A stretch of 64,000 nt of DNA from Bacteroides intestinalis (GCF_003464595.1 NZ_QRZF01000002.1:478052-542051), one strand, 5' to 3'. Shown: positions 36,718 through 47,440, numbered from the stretch's first letter. The notes: generated from the sequence alone by a model not told the origin. Numbers and translations: made by a program.

Positions 36718-38415
36718 ATGAAAAAATTGAAGAATATAGTAATAATGATAATCCTTGCTGTGGCTGCTTTTGCGTGTACAGATGTACTGGATAAAGGCCC
36801 ACTGGACAAATACTCGGAAAACGATGTATGGAAGAGTACTGACCTTACCCAGGCATTTATCTATACTGCATTGAAAAATGCCACTGATATGATGATTTGG
36901 AAGGATAACTGGACCGACAATGAGGCTATTCTGGAAGATGGGCGTAATATTAATTTTGAATTGATAGACCGTTATCATGATGCGGGGTGGAATGTATATG
37001 GGGACATCCGTCGTTGCAACATGGTATTGACCCGTGTGCCGGATGCACCTTTCACAGAAGTTGAAAAAGCAAATTTCATAGCCCAGGCAAAGACGATACG
37101 TGCCATGATTTACTTCACACGTGCCCGCCTATTCGGTAAACTGATGCTGGTAAAAGATTTGATTGATACGGATGCTGATATGACTTTTTCACGTACAACA
37201 ACTATAAAAGAGACCTATGACTTCATTATAAAGGATCTTCAGGAAGCTGTTTCCGATCTGCATGTAGATGAACCTACAGGTGCCGTTAGTCGTGGAGTGG
37301 GCTATGCATTATTGGGAGAAGTTGCATTGCATGGTGCTGCCTATATCGAAAACGGTCAAGATGATTACTATAAAATAGCAGCGAAAGCATGTGAAGACTT
37401 GTTTGCATTGAATAAGTATTCTTTGGACAAAGACTATGCAGGAATGTTCAATAACTATGACCATTCGTTATCTTCAAGTGAAATCATTCTGGCACAATGG
37501 AGAAGTCAGGAGAATACAACTTTCTCGGATACATGGATGCAAAGATTAGTTCCCAATATCGACCCAAGTAAACTGACTCATGAAACACAGGAAAAATATC
37601 CTTTGGTAGAGGAATGTGCAGGGTGGCCTCAGAGGTTCCCTTCTGTTAGTCTGGTGAATGATTATCTGGTGATTGATGAAGACGGACAAGCCAAAGAATG
37701 GGATCAGACTTCTTATTATAAAGATTTCCTAACTAATGGAGGAACAGTGAATGATGCCATCTATAAGAATCGTGACAAACGTTTCTATGCTTCTATTATT
37801 TATGACGGGTGTTCTTACTTTGCCAATACAGTATGGCTCCGTGAAGGTGGAAATCTTTATTATTCTTCCAAATCTACGGAAGTTTGGGGAATGCCGGTGT
37901 CGGGATATGTTTACCGGAAATGTGTTTATGAAGCCAAGCGTTTGTTGAATTCGGAAAAGACCGGATACCATTATACATTGTTACGTTTGGGCCGTTCGTA
38001 TCTGAACTATGCCGAAGTCAAATTGCGTCAAGGAGATAAAGAAAAAGCTATCGAATATATCAATAAGACGCGGGTGGATCATGGTGGTTTGCCGGAACTG
38101 TCGAAGTCCATATCATTGGAAGAAGCATGGAAAGAATATAAACGTGAACGTCGTGTGGATTTAGTAAGTGAGGGCGACCGTTATTGGACTGTACTCCGTT
38201 GGGGAAAGGCAGAGGGGCTGGAAGTTGTTCCGGAATTAACCGTTACGCAGAAATTCATGAAGATAGCTCCTGACGGGAAATCTTTCGAAATAACAGAGCT
38301 TCCGATTTATGTAAGTGATAATGAACGTACTTTTACCTCAAAACGCTATTTGTTCCCAGTTCCACAGGGAGAGCGTGACCAGAATTCTAATTTGGACCAG
38401 AATGAAGGCTGGTAA
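36718..38415 (+). CDS. SusD/RagB-like surface glycan-binding lipoprotein
   Basis: A 565-residue lipoprotein with a lipobox before C20 (AFAC). The SusD fold is seen in the N-terminal TPR-like helices (IRRCNMVLTRV, FIAQAKTIRAMIYFTRARLFG), the long middle insertion and the C-terminal RLGRSYLNYAEVKLR and ERRVDL segments. It caps the SusC barrel and hands over glycan. A strong ribosome-binding site (gaggagg) precedes the start and the gap from susC is 15 bases. Confidence 0.96.
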   Translation: MKKLKNIVIMIILAVAAFACTDVLDKGPLDKYSENDVWKSTDLTQAFIYTALKNATDMMIWKDNWTDNEAILEDGRNINFELIDRYHDAGWNVYGDIRRCNMVLTRVPDAPFTEVEKANFIAQAKTIRAMIYFTRARLFGKLMLVKDLIDTDADMTFSRTTTIKETYDFIIKDLQEAVSDLHVDEPTGAVSRGVGYALLGEVALHGAAYIENGQDDYYKIAAKACEDLFALNKYSLDKDYAGMFNNYDHSLSSSEIILAQWRSQENTTFSDTWMQRLVPNIDPSKLTHETQEKYPLVEECAGWPQRFPSVSLVNDYLVIDEDGQAKEWDQTSYYKDFLTNGGTVNDAIYKNRDKRFYASIIYDGCSYFANTVWLREGGNLYYSSKSTEVWGMPVSGYVYRKCVYEAKRLLNSEKTGYHYTLLRLGRSYLNYAEVKLRQGDKEKAIEYINKTRVDHGGLPELSKSISLEEAWKEYKRERRVDLVSEGDRYWTVLRWGKAEGLEVVPELTVTQKFMKIAPDGKSFEITELPIYVSDNERTFTSKRYLFPVPQGERDQNSNLDQNEGW

Positions 38416-38448
38416 AAGATAAAGTAAACCTTTTAAAATATTACGAAT

Positions 38449-38907
38449 ATGAAGAAATTTATAAATATAATTCTGCTGATATTCCTGATGGGTGCAGTTT
38501 CTTCGTGCTTGAAGTCAGGATTGGACGAGTTGCCCACTTATGAGGATGCTGAAATAACCAACTTGAATTTTGAATATCGTTGGTGGGATGAGACTAATAA
38601 TCAGATGGCTGTTAAGACACTTACTATCGAAAAAAACATATCAACCGATGATAACCTGATTACTTGCAAACTGACAGTTCCCGATGCAAGCGGTAGTTTT
38701 ACTGATGCTATCCGGCAGGGAGTTTCGTTAAGTAATCTGATAGGTTATATGGATCTTTCTACTGCAGCCAGAATCAAACCATTGAATGGAGCACCTAAAC
38801 TGGGAGAACCCGCTGACTTTTCTGCTAAGGAATTCAGGTATCAGGTGACAGCCGCTAATGGTACAAAAAGAGAGTGGACAATAAAGATTACAGATTTTGT
38901 GAAATGA
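38449..38907 (+). CDS. Small surface lipoprotein, DUF5018-like
   Basis: A 152-residue lipoprotein with a lipobox before C20 (VSSC). After the acidic linker comes one beta-sandwich-like domain that ends with KREWTIKITDFVK, resembling DUF5018-type domains found in small proteins next to SusD. Its place after susD suggests a surface glycan-binding or positioning role. That role is inferred from context and ligand residues cannot be named. A hairpin follows the gene. Confidence 0.75.
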   Translation: MKKFINIILLIFLMGAVSSCLKSGLDELPTYEDAEITNLNFEYRWWDETNNQMAVKTLTIEKNISTDDNLITCKLTVPDASGSFTDAIRQGVSLSNLIGYMDLSTAARIKPLNGAPKLGEPADFSAKEFRYQVTAANGTKREWTIKITDFVK

Positions 38908-38952
38908 GAGTAACTGTATAAAGTTGCTCAATTTGATGTTTGAAATGGGGAG

Positions 38953-38979
38953 GGAAGATATTTGGAAAGAATATCTTCC
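38953..38979 (+). terminator. Hairpin between the binding-protein and enzyme genes
   Basis: A perfect 10-bp stem (GGAAGATATT paired with AATATCTTCC) with a 7-base loop, followed by a T-rich stretch. It may act as a partial terminator that keeps susCD expression above that of the enzymes. Confidence 0.65.
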
Positions 38980-39027
38980 TTCATCTTTTATTTCATTATA
39001 TTAGTAACCCGAAATGATAGAATTATT

Positions 39028-40530
39028 ATGAATAAACTATATTTTGTTGCAATATTCCTTTTGGGGATATTATCTATGATAGGTATGTCTGTATCTGCTG
39101 AAAATGCTACCCAAAAAGTTTTTCAGGGATCTCCCGTTATAAATTCTCCGGTAATTGTGGGGAATTATCCTTCCACACCTTTCCTCTTTTATATTCCTAC
39201 TTCCGGTGAGCGCCCCATGAAATGGAGTGCCGTGAAACTGCCCAAAGGCTTGAATTTGGATACCGAGACTGGTATCATCAGCGGAACGGTAACTGCGAAG
39301 GGAGATTATACAGTTACCCTTAAAGCAAAAAACACACAAGGCGTTTGCGAGAGAAAACTTATCATACGCATTGGCGATGAGTTGCTGCTGACTCCTCCTA
39401 TGGGATGGAACAGTTGGAACACTTTCGGACGTCATCTTACCGAAGAACTGGTGTTACAAACGGCAGATGCAATGATAGCGAATGGAATGCGTGATTTAGG
39501 ATATTCCTATATCAATATCGACGATTTCTGGCAATTGCCGGAACGAGGTATTGACGGGCATTTGCAGATTGACAGGACAAAATTCCCACGCGGGATAAAA
39601 TATGTGGCCGATTATCTGCATGAACGGGGATTCAAATTGGGCATTTACTCGGATGCGGCCGATAGAACCTGTGGCGGTGTGTGTGGTAGTTATGGATATG
39701 AAGAGGTGGATGCGAAAGATTTTGCTTCCTGGGGCGTGGATTTACTGAAGTATGACTATTGCAATGCACCTGCCGGAAGGGTAGAGGCTATGGAGAGGTA
39801 CGCGAAGATGGGAAAAGCCTTGCGGGCTACGAACCGTTCCATCGTGTTTTCAATTTGTGAGTGGGGGCAACGTGAACCCTGGAAGTGGGCAAAGCAGGTG
39901 GGAGGACAACTGTGGAGAGTCTCCGGGGACATTGGTGATGTTTGGTACCGGGATGCTAACCATATAGGAGGGTTGCGTGGTATTTTGAACATTCTTGAAA
40001 TCAATGCTCCATTGGGTGAATATGCCGGTCCTGCGGGTTGGAATGATCCGGATATGCTGGTAGTCGGCATTGGCGGAAAAAGTATGAGTATCGGTTATGA
40101 GTCTGAAGGATGCAATCAGGAACAATATAACTCCCATTTCATCTTGTGGTGTATGATGGCTTCTCCGTTGCTTTGCGGGAATGATGTGAGGAATATGAAT
40201 GACAGCACCCTGCATGTTTTGCTGGATGCTGGTCTGATTGCTATCAATCAAGACGTGCTGGGTAGGCAGGCTGAACGCAGTATCCGTTCGGATTATTATG
40301 ATATTTGGGTGAAACCGTTGGCTGACGGACGCAAGGCTATAGCTTGCTTCAACCGAATGAGTTCACCACAAACCGTAGTTTTGAATGATAAAACAGTGGC
40401 GGGTTTGGCATTTGAACAGATATATTCCTTGGATAACCGTTTGATGCAGAATAACGGCGATTCGAAGGAGTTGATCGTGAAACTGGCTCCTTATCAATGC
40501 AAAGCTTATATCTTTGGTAAAACAAAATAG
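39028..40530 (+). CDS. GH27 alpha-galactosidase (or alpha-N-acetylgalactosaminidase)
   Basis: A 500-residue exported enzyme. The signal peptide ends near SAEN; a putative Ig-like domain (about 30-115, with LPKGLNLDTETGIISGT) precedes the GH27 barrel, which opens with TPPMGWNSWNTFG. The nucleophile is D243 in LLKYDYCNAP and the acid/base is D301 in WRVSGDIGD. The family releases terminal alpha-linked galactose or, less often, GalNAc. The frame extends to 38962, but that extension overlaps the upstream hairpin and lacks a clean signal peptide, so the ATG at 39028 is used. It would act in the periplasm on glycan imported by SusCD. Confidence 0.93.
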   Translation: MNKLYFVAIFLLGILSMIGMSVSAENATQKVFQGSPVINSPVIVGNYPSTPFLFYIPTSGERPMKWSAVKLPKGLNLDTETGIISGTVTAKGDYTVTLKAKNTQGVCERKLIIRIGDELLLTPPMGWNSWNTFGRHLTEELVLQTADAMIANGMRDLGYSYINIDDFWQLPERGIDGHLQIDRTKFPRGIKYVADYLHERGFKLGIYSDAADRTCGGVCGSYGYEEVDAKDFASWGVDLLKYDYCNAPAGRVEAMERYAKMGKALRATNRSIVFSICEWGQREPWKWAKQVGGQLWRVSGDIGDVWYRDANHIGGLRGILNILEINAPLGEYAGPAGWNDPDMLVVGIGGKSMSIGYESEGCNQEQYNSHFILWCMMASPLLCGNDVRNMNDSTLHVLLDAGLIAINQDVLGRQAERSIRSDYYDIWVKPLADGRKAIACFNRMSSPQTVVLNDKTVAGLAFEQIYSLDNRLMQNNGDSKELIVKLAPYQCKAYIFGKTK

Positions 40531-40566
40531 AAGAAATTATTTTATAAACACAAATCTGATCCATTT

Positions 40567-42891
40567 ATGAAAGCACTATTTAAACTTGTCGGTTTACTGG
40601 CTATGGCAGGAATTTGGAGTTCCTGTGGTAACAACAAGGAAATAGCTAATTATCAGGTAATTCCTTTACCTCAAGAGGTGACAATGACCTCCGACGGAGA
40701 GTTCGCTATAAATAATGGGACTCAAATTCTTTATCCCGAGAATAATGAGAAAATGCAACGTAATGCTCAGTTCCTTGCTGGCTATCTAAAAGAGGCTACA
40801 GGTACTGATTATGTCGTTGAAGCTGGAGTTGAAGGTAAAGGAAACATTCTTCTCTGTTTGGGGCTGGAGGGCGAAAGGCCTGAAGCCTATCGGTTGGGTG
40901 TCACATCCGAAGGAATAACGATCACCGGTGCGAGCGAAGCCGGTGTATTTTATGGTATCCAGACATTGCGTAAATCCATTACTCCGGTTAAGAACAGTAC
41001 TCCTGTTCTGGCTTCTGTAGACATAAAAGATTATCCACGTTTCAGTTATCGTGGGGTTCATTTGGATGTAAGCCGTCACTTCTTTGCAATAGATGAAGTG
41101 AAAAGCTTCATCGATATGATGGCACTTCATAATATGAATCGCTTGCACTGGCACTTAAGCGATGATCAGGGATGGCGTTTGGAAATAAAGAAGTATCCAT
41201 TGTTGACGGAAATAGGTTCTAAACGTAAAGAAACTGTTATCGGACGAAACTCTGGTGAGTATGATGGTAAGCCTTACGGTGGATTTTATACCCAAGAACA
41301 GGCTCGTGAGATTGTAGCCTATGCAGCTGAACGCTATATCACTGTCATTCCCGAAATAGACCTTCCGGGACATATGCAAGCTGCATTGGCAGCTTATCCC
41401 AATCTGGGATGTACCGGTGGTCCGTATGAAGTGTGGACACAGTGGGGGGTATCGGATAATGTACTTTGTGCCGGAACCGATAGTGTGTTGACTTTCATTG
41501 ATGACGTATTGTCTGAAGTGATGGATATTTTCCCATCGCAGTATATACATGTAGGGGGAGATGAATGTCCGAAAGCCAAATGGGTGACTTGTCCCAAATG
41601 TCAGGCACGTATCAAAACTCTGGGAATCAAAAGTGATGCTCGACACAGCAAGGAAGAATATTTGCAAAGCTTTATTATTAACCACGCTGAAAAATTTGTG
41701 AATAGCCATGGACGCCGCATTATCGGTTGGGATGAAATTTTGGAAGGCGGACTGGCTCCGGACGCTACTGTCATGTCATGGAGAGGTGAAGGAGGCGGTA
41801 TTGAAGCTGCCCGGCAGAAACATGATGTTATCATGACCCCGAACACCTATCTTTATTTTGATTATTATCAGACGAAAGATACTGAGAATGAGCCGCTGGC
41901 TATCGGAGGGTATCTGCCGATTGAACGTGTCTATAGTTACGAACCAATGCCGGCGTCATTGACTTCTGAGGAGCAAAAATATATAATTGGTGTACAAGCT
42001 AATCATTGGGCGGAATATATACCTACTTATTCGCAGTTACAATATATGGCATTACCACGCTGGGCCGCTCTGGCGGAAGTGCAATGGACCAATCCGGAGA
42101 AGAAAAACTATGAAGACTTTCTCAGTCGTTTGCCACGTCTGATTAATATTTATGCACTTGAGGGCTATAATTATGCGACCCATGTATTCGATGTGAAGGC
42201 TGACTTCGTAGCAAATTCTGCTGATGGTACGGTTGATGTGGTAATGACAACCATTGATCATGCCCCAATTCATTACACACTCGACGGAACGGAACCGACA
42301 GTTGCTTCTCCTGTTGCCGATAGCATTCTCGTCATAAAGCAAAGCTGTACACTTAATGCGCTTGCTATCCGAACTACAGGAAATAGCCGTATGCTTACTG
42401 AAAAAATAGCCTTTAGTAAATCTACTTCCAAGCCAACCAAAGCAAATCAACCGATAAACAGACAGTATCAATTTAATGGAGTTACCACTTTGACGGATGG
42501 ATTGAAAGGAAATGGTAACTATAAAACCGGAAGATGGATTGCTTTCTACCGCAATGACATGGATGTGACAATAGATTTGCAACAACCTACGGAAATATCT
42601 ACCGTATCCTTTACAACTTGCGTAGAAAAAGGAGACTGGGTATTTGATGCGCGCGGATTTACAGTAGAAGTATCTGATGATGGGGAGAATTTTACGAAGG
42701 TGGCTTCCGAAGAATATCCTGTCATGAAAGCGGATGATCGTAATGGTTTATATGAACATAAGCTGACGTTTACCCCGGTCAAGACGCGCTATGTACGGGT
42801 AATGGTTCCTTCAGAAAAGTCCATTCCTCAGTGGCATGGTGGAAGAGGTAATCCGGCTTTCTTGTTTGTAGATGAAATAACGATTGACTGA
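40567..42891 (+). CDS. GH20 beta-N-acetylhexosaminidase lipoprotein with discoidin-like module
   Basis: A 774-residue lipoprotein with a lipobox before C20 (WSSC). Domains: GH20b alpha/beta domain (about 30-150), GH20 TIM barrel (about 157-517), CHB_HEX_C_1-like domain (about 556-618) and an F5/8 discoidin-type module (about 633-774). The catalytic pair is D332-E333 in HVGGDECPKAKW, used in substrate-assisted cleavage of terminal beta-GlcNAc or beta-GalNAc. The gene lies 36 bases after the GH27 gene and its end overlaps or nearly touches the GH20-GH2 gene, so the enzymes form one operon. Confidence 0.95.
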   Translation: MKALFKLVGLLAMAGIWSSCGNNKEIANYQVIPLPQEVTMTSDGEFAINNGTQILYPENNEKMQRNAQFLAGYLKEATGTDYVVEAGVEGKGNILLCLGLEGERPEAYRLGVTSEGITITGASEAGVFYGIQTLRKSITPVKNSTPVLASVDIKDYPRFSYRGVHLDVSRHFFAIDEVKSFIDMMALHNMNRLHWHLSDDQGWRLEIKKYPLLTEIGSKRKETVIGRNSGEYDGKPYGGFYTQEQAREIVAYAAERYITVIPEIDLPGHMQAALAAYPNLGCTGGPYEVWTQWGVSDNVLCAGTDSVLTFIDDVLSEVMDIFPSQYIHVGGDECPKAKWVTCPKCQARIKTLGIKSDARHSKEEYLQSFIINHAEKFVNSHGRRIIGWDEILEGGLAPDATVMSWRGEGGGIEAARQKHDVIMTPNTYLYFDYYQTKDTENEPLAIGGYLPIERVYSYEPMPASLTSEEQKYIIGVQANHWAEYIPTYSQLQYMALPRWAALAEVQWTNPEKKNYEDFLSRLPRLINIYALEGYNYATHVFDVKADFVANSADGTVDVVMTTIDHAPIHYTLDGTEPTVASPVADSILVIKQSCTLNALAIRTTGNSRMLTEKIAFSKSTSKPTKANQPINRQYQFNGVTTLTDGLKGNGNYKTGRWIAFYRNDMDVTIDLQQPTEISTVSFTTCVEKGDWVFDARGFTVEVSDDGENFTKVASEEYPVMKADDRNGLYEHKLTFTPVKTRYVRVMVPSEKSIPQWHGGRGNPAFLFVDEITID

Positions 42892-42904
42892 GAAAGAGAA
42901 GCAT

Positions 42905-45900
42905 ATGAGAATAAACCATTTGATTCTTAATATATTATTGGGGAGTATTGTATTCTGTGCGACTGGAATTCAAGCTTTTGCACAATCAGTGATTCCTGTT
43001 CCGTTGAAAGCGGAACAAAAAGAGGGAATATTCCGTATTACAGAAACTACCCAATTGTATACTAACCTTAAAGGAGAGGAGAGAAGAACTTTAGAAGACT
43101 ATCTGACTACTCTTTCCCGTCCGTTTAATATCGGTATAAATGAGGAAGAAGATATACGTGAGAATGTAATCATTCTACGAAAAGTAAAAGTGGCTGGGCA
43201 TAGTACTCTAAAATATCCTGAAAGCTATTCTCTGAAAGTAACCCCCCATCAGATATTGATTCAGGCAAGTACGGATGCTGGGCTTTTCTATGGCTTGCAG
43301 ACATTGATACAATTAACCGAATCTGCAGGTACAGCAGGGTGGACTGTACAGTCCACCTATATAGAAGATGCTCCTCGTTTTGACTATCGTGGTTTCATGA
43401 TGGACGTTTCCAGGCATTTCCGCTCCAAGGAATTTGTAAAGAAACAAATAGACGTACTGGCACGGTATAAATTAAACCGTTTACATTTGCATTTGGCAGA
43501 TGGTGCCGGTTGGCGGATTGAAATCAAGAAATATCCCCGGCTTACGGAATTTGCGGCTTGGCGACCTCAGGCTACTTGGAAAGAGTGGTGGTTTGGTGAG
43601 AACAACCGCAAATATTGCGAACAGAATGATCCTCGTGCTCATGGAGGATTTTTTACTCAGGATGATATTCGGGAATTATTGAAGTATGCCGCAGAACGGC
43701 ATATTGTCATTATTCCTGAAATTGAGATGCCTGCACATTCTGAGGAGGTTTTGGCTGCTTATCCTGAATTATCATGTGCAGGTGAACCTTATAAGAATGA
43801 CGATTTTTGTGTGGGTAATGAACAGACTTTTACTTTCCTTGAAGAAGTATTGACTGAAATTATGGAGTTGTTTCCATCCGAATATATTCATGTCGGAGGA
43901 GATGAGGCTGGTAAGAGAGCCTGGAAAACATGCCCTAAATGCCAGCAACGTATGAAAGAAAACAACCTTAAGGATGTTAATGAGTTGCAAAGTTATCTTA
44001 TTCACCGGATTGAAGTGTTTCTTAATGCTCACGGGAGAAAACTTCTGGGTTGGGATGAGATAATGGAAGGTGGTTTGGCTCCCAATGCCACAGTTATGTC
44101 GTGGCGGGGAGAAGAAGGAGGGCTTAATGCGGTCAGAATGGGACATCGCGCTATTATGACTCCCGGTGATTATTGCTATTTGGATAAATATCAGGATGCT
44201 CCTTTTTCGCAACCGGAAGCTATAGGCGGATACCTACCTCTTTCGCAGATCTATTCTTACAATCCTGTTCCTGAAGCATTGATTTCTGATGAAGCAAAAC
44301 TGATTTATGGAGTACAAGCTAATTTGTGGGCCGAATACATTCCTACTGATGAATATTATGAGTATATGCTTTATCCCCGCCTTCTTGCTTTAGCGGAAGT
44401 GGCATGGAGTGCCCCCCAACGTAAATCTTACCCAGATTTCCATACACGTGCACTGAGTGCTGTGGAATGGCTGCGTAAACAGGGATATCATCCGTTTGAT
44501 TTAAAAAATGAAATAGGCCATCGTCCGGAAGCTACGCATCCCATCAGGCATTTGGCATTCGGCAAATCGGTAAAGTATAATGCACCTTATAATGCATCTT
44601 ATTCTGCTCAGGGAGATAAGACCCTTACCGACGGTATCCGTGGTGACTGGACCTATTCAGATGGTGCTTGGCAAGGCTTTATTTCGCGAAATCGCTTGGA
44701 CGTGACGATAGACCTGGAGACTGAAACGGAGATTAATTCTATTAGTGCCGACTTCATGCAGATGGTGGGGCCGGAGGTTTTTCTTCCTGTTGAGGTCATT
44801 ATTTCCGCATCTTCTGATGGTACTGATTTTACTGAATTAGCGCGTATTACGCATGAAATAGTGAAATCGGATACTATTGAGAGAATGGGTTGGCAGGGAG
44901 ATAAGCGTGCGCGATATGTACGTGTTCAGGCTCACGCCGGTAAAGAATTTGGTGGCTGGATATTTACGGATGAAATTGTGGTAGAAGCCAATCCGGAAGT
45001 ACGTACAGAATATACTTTTGAGAAGGGCTGGAAATTTACCCGTGAAGATAATATTGGCAAATTCAGCGGCAAAGAGTATGATGATACGCGGTGGCAATCG
45101 GTCACAGTTCCGCATGACTGGGCTATTTATGGACCTTTTAGTGTGAACAATGACAAGCAGAAAGTGGCTATTACCCAAGACGGCCAGAAGGAGGCGTTGG
45201 AACATGCCGGACGTACGGGAGGATTGCCTTTTGTGGGCGTAGGCTGGTATCGTCTGAAGTTTGATGTACCGGATTTTTCTGCCGGTAAGACGGCGACGTT
45301 GATATTTGATGGTGCTATGAGCCATGCCCGTATATATATTAATGGGCAGGAAGTCGGTTATTGGCCTTATGGTTACAATTCCTTTTATCTGGATGTTACT
45401 CCTTATTTAAGGCCGGATGAGAATATACTGGCAGTTCGTTTGGAAAATGAAACGGAATCATCGCGTTGGTATCCGGGAGCCGGCTTGTATCGTAATGTCC
45501 ATTTGGTAATTAATGAGGATGCACATATTCCGGTGTGGGGAACACAACTCACGACTCCTGTGATAGATAAGGGGTATGCCAAAGTAAACCTGAAAACCAG
45601 TCTGGTTGTTCCAGCTGGCAAGGCGTTTACTGATTATCGTATTGTGACGGAACTAAAGGATGCAAGCGGTAAGGTAGTGGCTACAGGTGAGAAACCGGGT
45701 ACAAAATATGATAACGAGGTTTTTGAACAAGAGCTTCTTGTAGACAATCCGTCACTGTGGTCGCCCGATTCTCCTGTACTTTATTCGGCAGTATCCAGAA
45801 TTTATGAAGGGAATCAGCTGAAGGATAAGTATATTACTTCGTTCGGTATCCGTAGTATTGAGATTATTCCAGATAAGGGGTTCTATCTGAACGGGCAGCG

Positions 45901-47434
45901 CCTTGCATTTAAAGGTGTATGCAATCATCATGACTTAGGTCCTTTGGGAGGCATAGCCAATGAGGCAGGCATACGCCGTCAGATACGTATTTTGAAAAAT
46001 ATGGGTTGTAATGCTATCCGCACTTCCCACAATATGCCTGCGCCGGAACTGATACGTGCCTGTGATGAACTGGGCATGATGGTGATGGCGGAATCATTTG
46101 ATGAATGGGAAAGTGCGAAAGTGCAGAATGGCTATCATAAAATATTTGATGAATGGGCAGAAAAGGATCTGGTGAACCTGGTCCGTCATTTCCGTAACAA
46201 TCCGAGTGTCGTAATGTGGTGCATTGGCAATGAAGTTCCCGATCAGTGGAATGGTAATCGTGGTCCCAAACTTTCTCGTTTCTTGCAGGATATTTGTCAT
46301 CGGGAAGATCCTACACGTCCGGTTACTCAGGGGATGGATGCACCAGATGCAGTCGTTAATAATAATATGGCAGCTGTAATGGATGTTCCCGGCTTCAACT
46401 ATCGTCCTCATAAATATCAGGAAAACTACAAGAAATTGCCGCAACAGATCATTTTAGGTAGTGAAACGGCTTCTACACTCAGCTCACGTGGGGTTTATAA
46501 ATTGCCGGTTGTACGGCGTGCCATGCAGAAGTACGATGATCATCAGTCTTCATCTTACGATGTAGAACATTGCAGTTGGTCCAACCTTCCGGAAGATGAC
46601 TTCATACAGCACGAAGATTTGCCTTATTGTATTGGCGAATTCGTTTGGACCGGTTTCGATTATCTGGGTGAACCTACTCCTTATTATACAGATTGGCCCA
46701 GCCACTCTTCTTTGTTCGGCATTGTAGACCTTGCCGGATTACCTAAAGACCGTTATTATCTTTATCGTAGTCATTGGAATAAGGAAGAAGAAACTCTTCA
46801 TATATTGCCACATTGGAACTGGGAGGGGCATGAAGGAGAAGTAGTGCCGATATTTGTCTATACCAATTATCCTTCGGCAGAGCTGTTTATCAATGGTAAA
46901 AGTCAGGGCAGGCGTACCAAAGATTTGTCTGTTACGATTGAGAATAGTTCAGATTCGGCTTCTACGGTTGATCTGAAACGCCAGCAGCGGTATCGATTGA
47001 TGTGGATGGACACGAAGTATGAGCCGGGTGTTGTAAAAGTCATTGCTTATGATAAAGAAGGTAAGCGTATGGCTGAAAAAGAGATGTATACGGCTGGTAA
47101 GCCCCATCATATTGAATTGATACCGGACCGTTCGCAAATTAAAGCTGATGGCAAAGATTTGTCTTTTATAACTGTACGGGTAGTAGATAAAGATGGAAAT
47201 CTTTGTCCTCTGGCAGAGAATGAAATAAGTTTCAGAGTGAAAGGTGCCGGGACATACCAGGCAGGAGCCAACGGTAATCCGGCTTCACTTGAATCTTTTC
47301 AGGTTCCCAAGATGAAAGTTTTCAGTGGAATGATGACTGCTATCGTTTCTTCTACCGATAAACCGGGAAGAATAACGCTGGAAGCAACCGGAAAGGGATT
47401 GGTGAAAGGAATACTGAATATTGAAAGTAAGTAA
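42905..47434 (+). CDS. Bifunctional GH20 beta-N-acetylhexosaminidase and GH2 beta-galactosidase fusion
   Basis: A 1509-residue exported protein joining two complete glycosidases. A signal peptide ends near AFAQ. GH20b (about 30-145) and the GH20 barrel (about 150-500, catalytic D333-E334 in HVGGDEAGKRAW) are followed by a discoidin-type module (about 549-694). The GH2 part then has a sugar-binding domain (about 705-865), Ig-like domain (about 866-978), TIM barrel (about 980-1270) with acid/base E1110 in CIGNEVPDQW and nucleophile E1187 in GSETAST, a DUF4982 domain (about 1290-1385) and a last Ig-like domain (about 1402-1509). An in-frame ATG at 42884 overlaps the upstream gene; the ATG at 42905 follows a purine-rich site and gives a clean signal peptide. 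Both active sites look intact. Confidence 0.93.
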   Translation: MRINHLILNILLGSIVFCATGIQAFAQSVIPVPLKAEQKEGIFRITETTQLYTNLKGEERRTLEDYLTTLSRPFNIGINEEEDIRENVIILRKVKVAGHSTLKYPESYSLKVTPHQILIQASTDAGLFYGLQTLIQLTESAGTAGWTVQSTYIEDAPRFDYRGFMMDVSRHFRSKEFVKKQIDVLARYKLNRLHLHLADGAGWRIEIKKYPRLTEFAAWRPQATWKEWWFGENNRKYCEQNDPRAHGGFFTQDDIRELLKYAAERHIVIIPEIEMPAHSEEVLAAYPELSCAGEPYKNDDFCVGNEQTFTFLEEVLTEIMELFPSEYIHVGGDEAGKRAWKTCPKCQQRMKENNLKDVNELQSYLIHRIEVFLNAHGRKLLGWDEIMEGGLAPNATVMSWRGEEGGLNAVRMGHRAIMTPGDYCYLDKYQDAPFSQPEAIGGYLPLSQIYSYNPVPEALISDEAKLIYGVQANLWAEYIPTDEYYEYMLYPRLLALAEVAWSAPQRKSYPDFHTRALSAVEWLRKQGYHPFDLKNEIGHRPEATHPIRHLAFGKSVKYNAPYNASYSAQGDKTLTDGIRGDWTYSDGAWQGFISRNRLDVTIDLETETEINSISADFMQMVGPEVFLPVEVIISASSDGTDFTELARITHEIVKSDTIERMGWQGDKRARYVRVQAHAGKEFGGWIFTDEIVVEANPEVRTEYTFEKGWKFTREDNIGKFSGKEYDDTRWQSVTVPHDWAIYGPFSVNNDKQKVAITQDGQKEALEHAGRTGGLPFVGVGWYRLKFDVPDFSAGKTATLIFDGAMSHARIYINGQEVGYWPYGYNSFYLDVTPYLRPDENILAVRLENETESSRWYPGAGLYRNVHLVINEDAHIPVWGTQLTTPVIDKGYAKVNLKTSLVVPAGKAFTDYRIVTELKDASGKVVATGEKPGTKYDNEVFEQELLVDNPSLWSPDSPVLYSAVSRIYEGNQLKDKYITSFGIRSIEIIPDKGFYLNGQRLAFKGVCNHHDLGPLGGIANEAGIRRQIRILKNMGCNAIRTSHNMPAPELIRACDELGMMVMAESFDEWESAKVQNGYHKIFDEWAEKDLVNLVRHFRNNPSVVMWCIGNEVPDQWNGNRGPKLSRFLQDICHREDPTRPVTQGMDAPDAVVNNNMAAVMDVPGFNYRPHKYQENYKKLPQQIILGSETASTLSSRGVYKLPVVRRAMQKYDDHQSSSYDVEHCSWSNLPEDDFIQHEDLPYCIGEFVWTGFDYLGEPTPYYTDWPSHSSLFGIVDLAGLPKDRYYLYRSHWNKEEETLHILPHWNWEGHEGEVVPIFVYTNYPSAELFINGKSQGRRTKDLSVTIENSSDSASTVDLKRQQRYRLMWMDTKYEPGVVKVIAYDKEGKRMAEKEMYTAGKPHHIELIPDRSQIKADGKDLSFITVRVVDKDGNLCPLAENEISFRVKGAGTYQAGANGNPASLESFQVPKMKVFSGMMTAIVSSTDKPGRITLEATGKGLVKGILNIESK

Positions 47435-47440
47435 ATGAAA

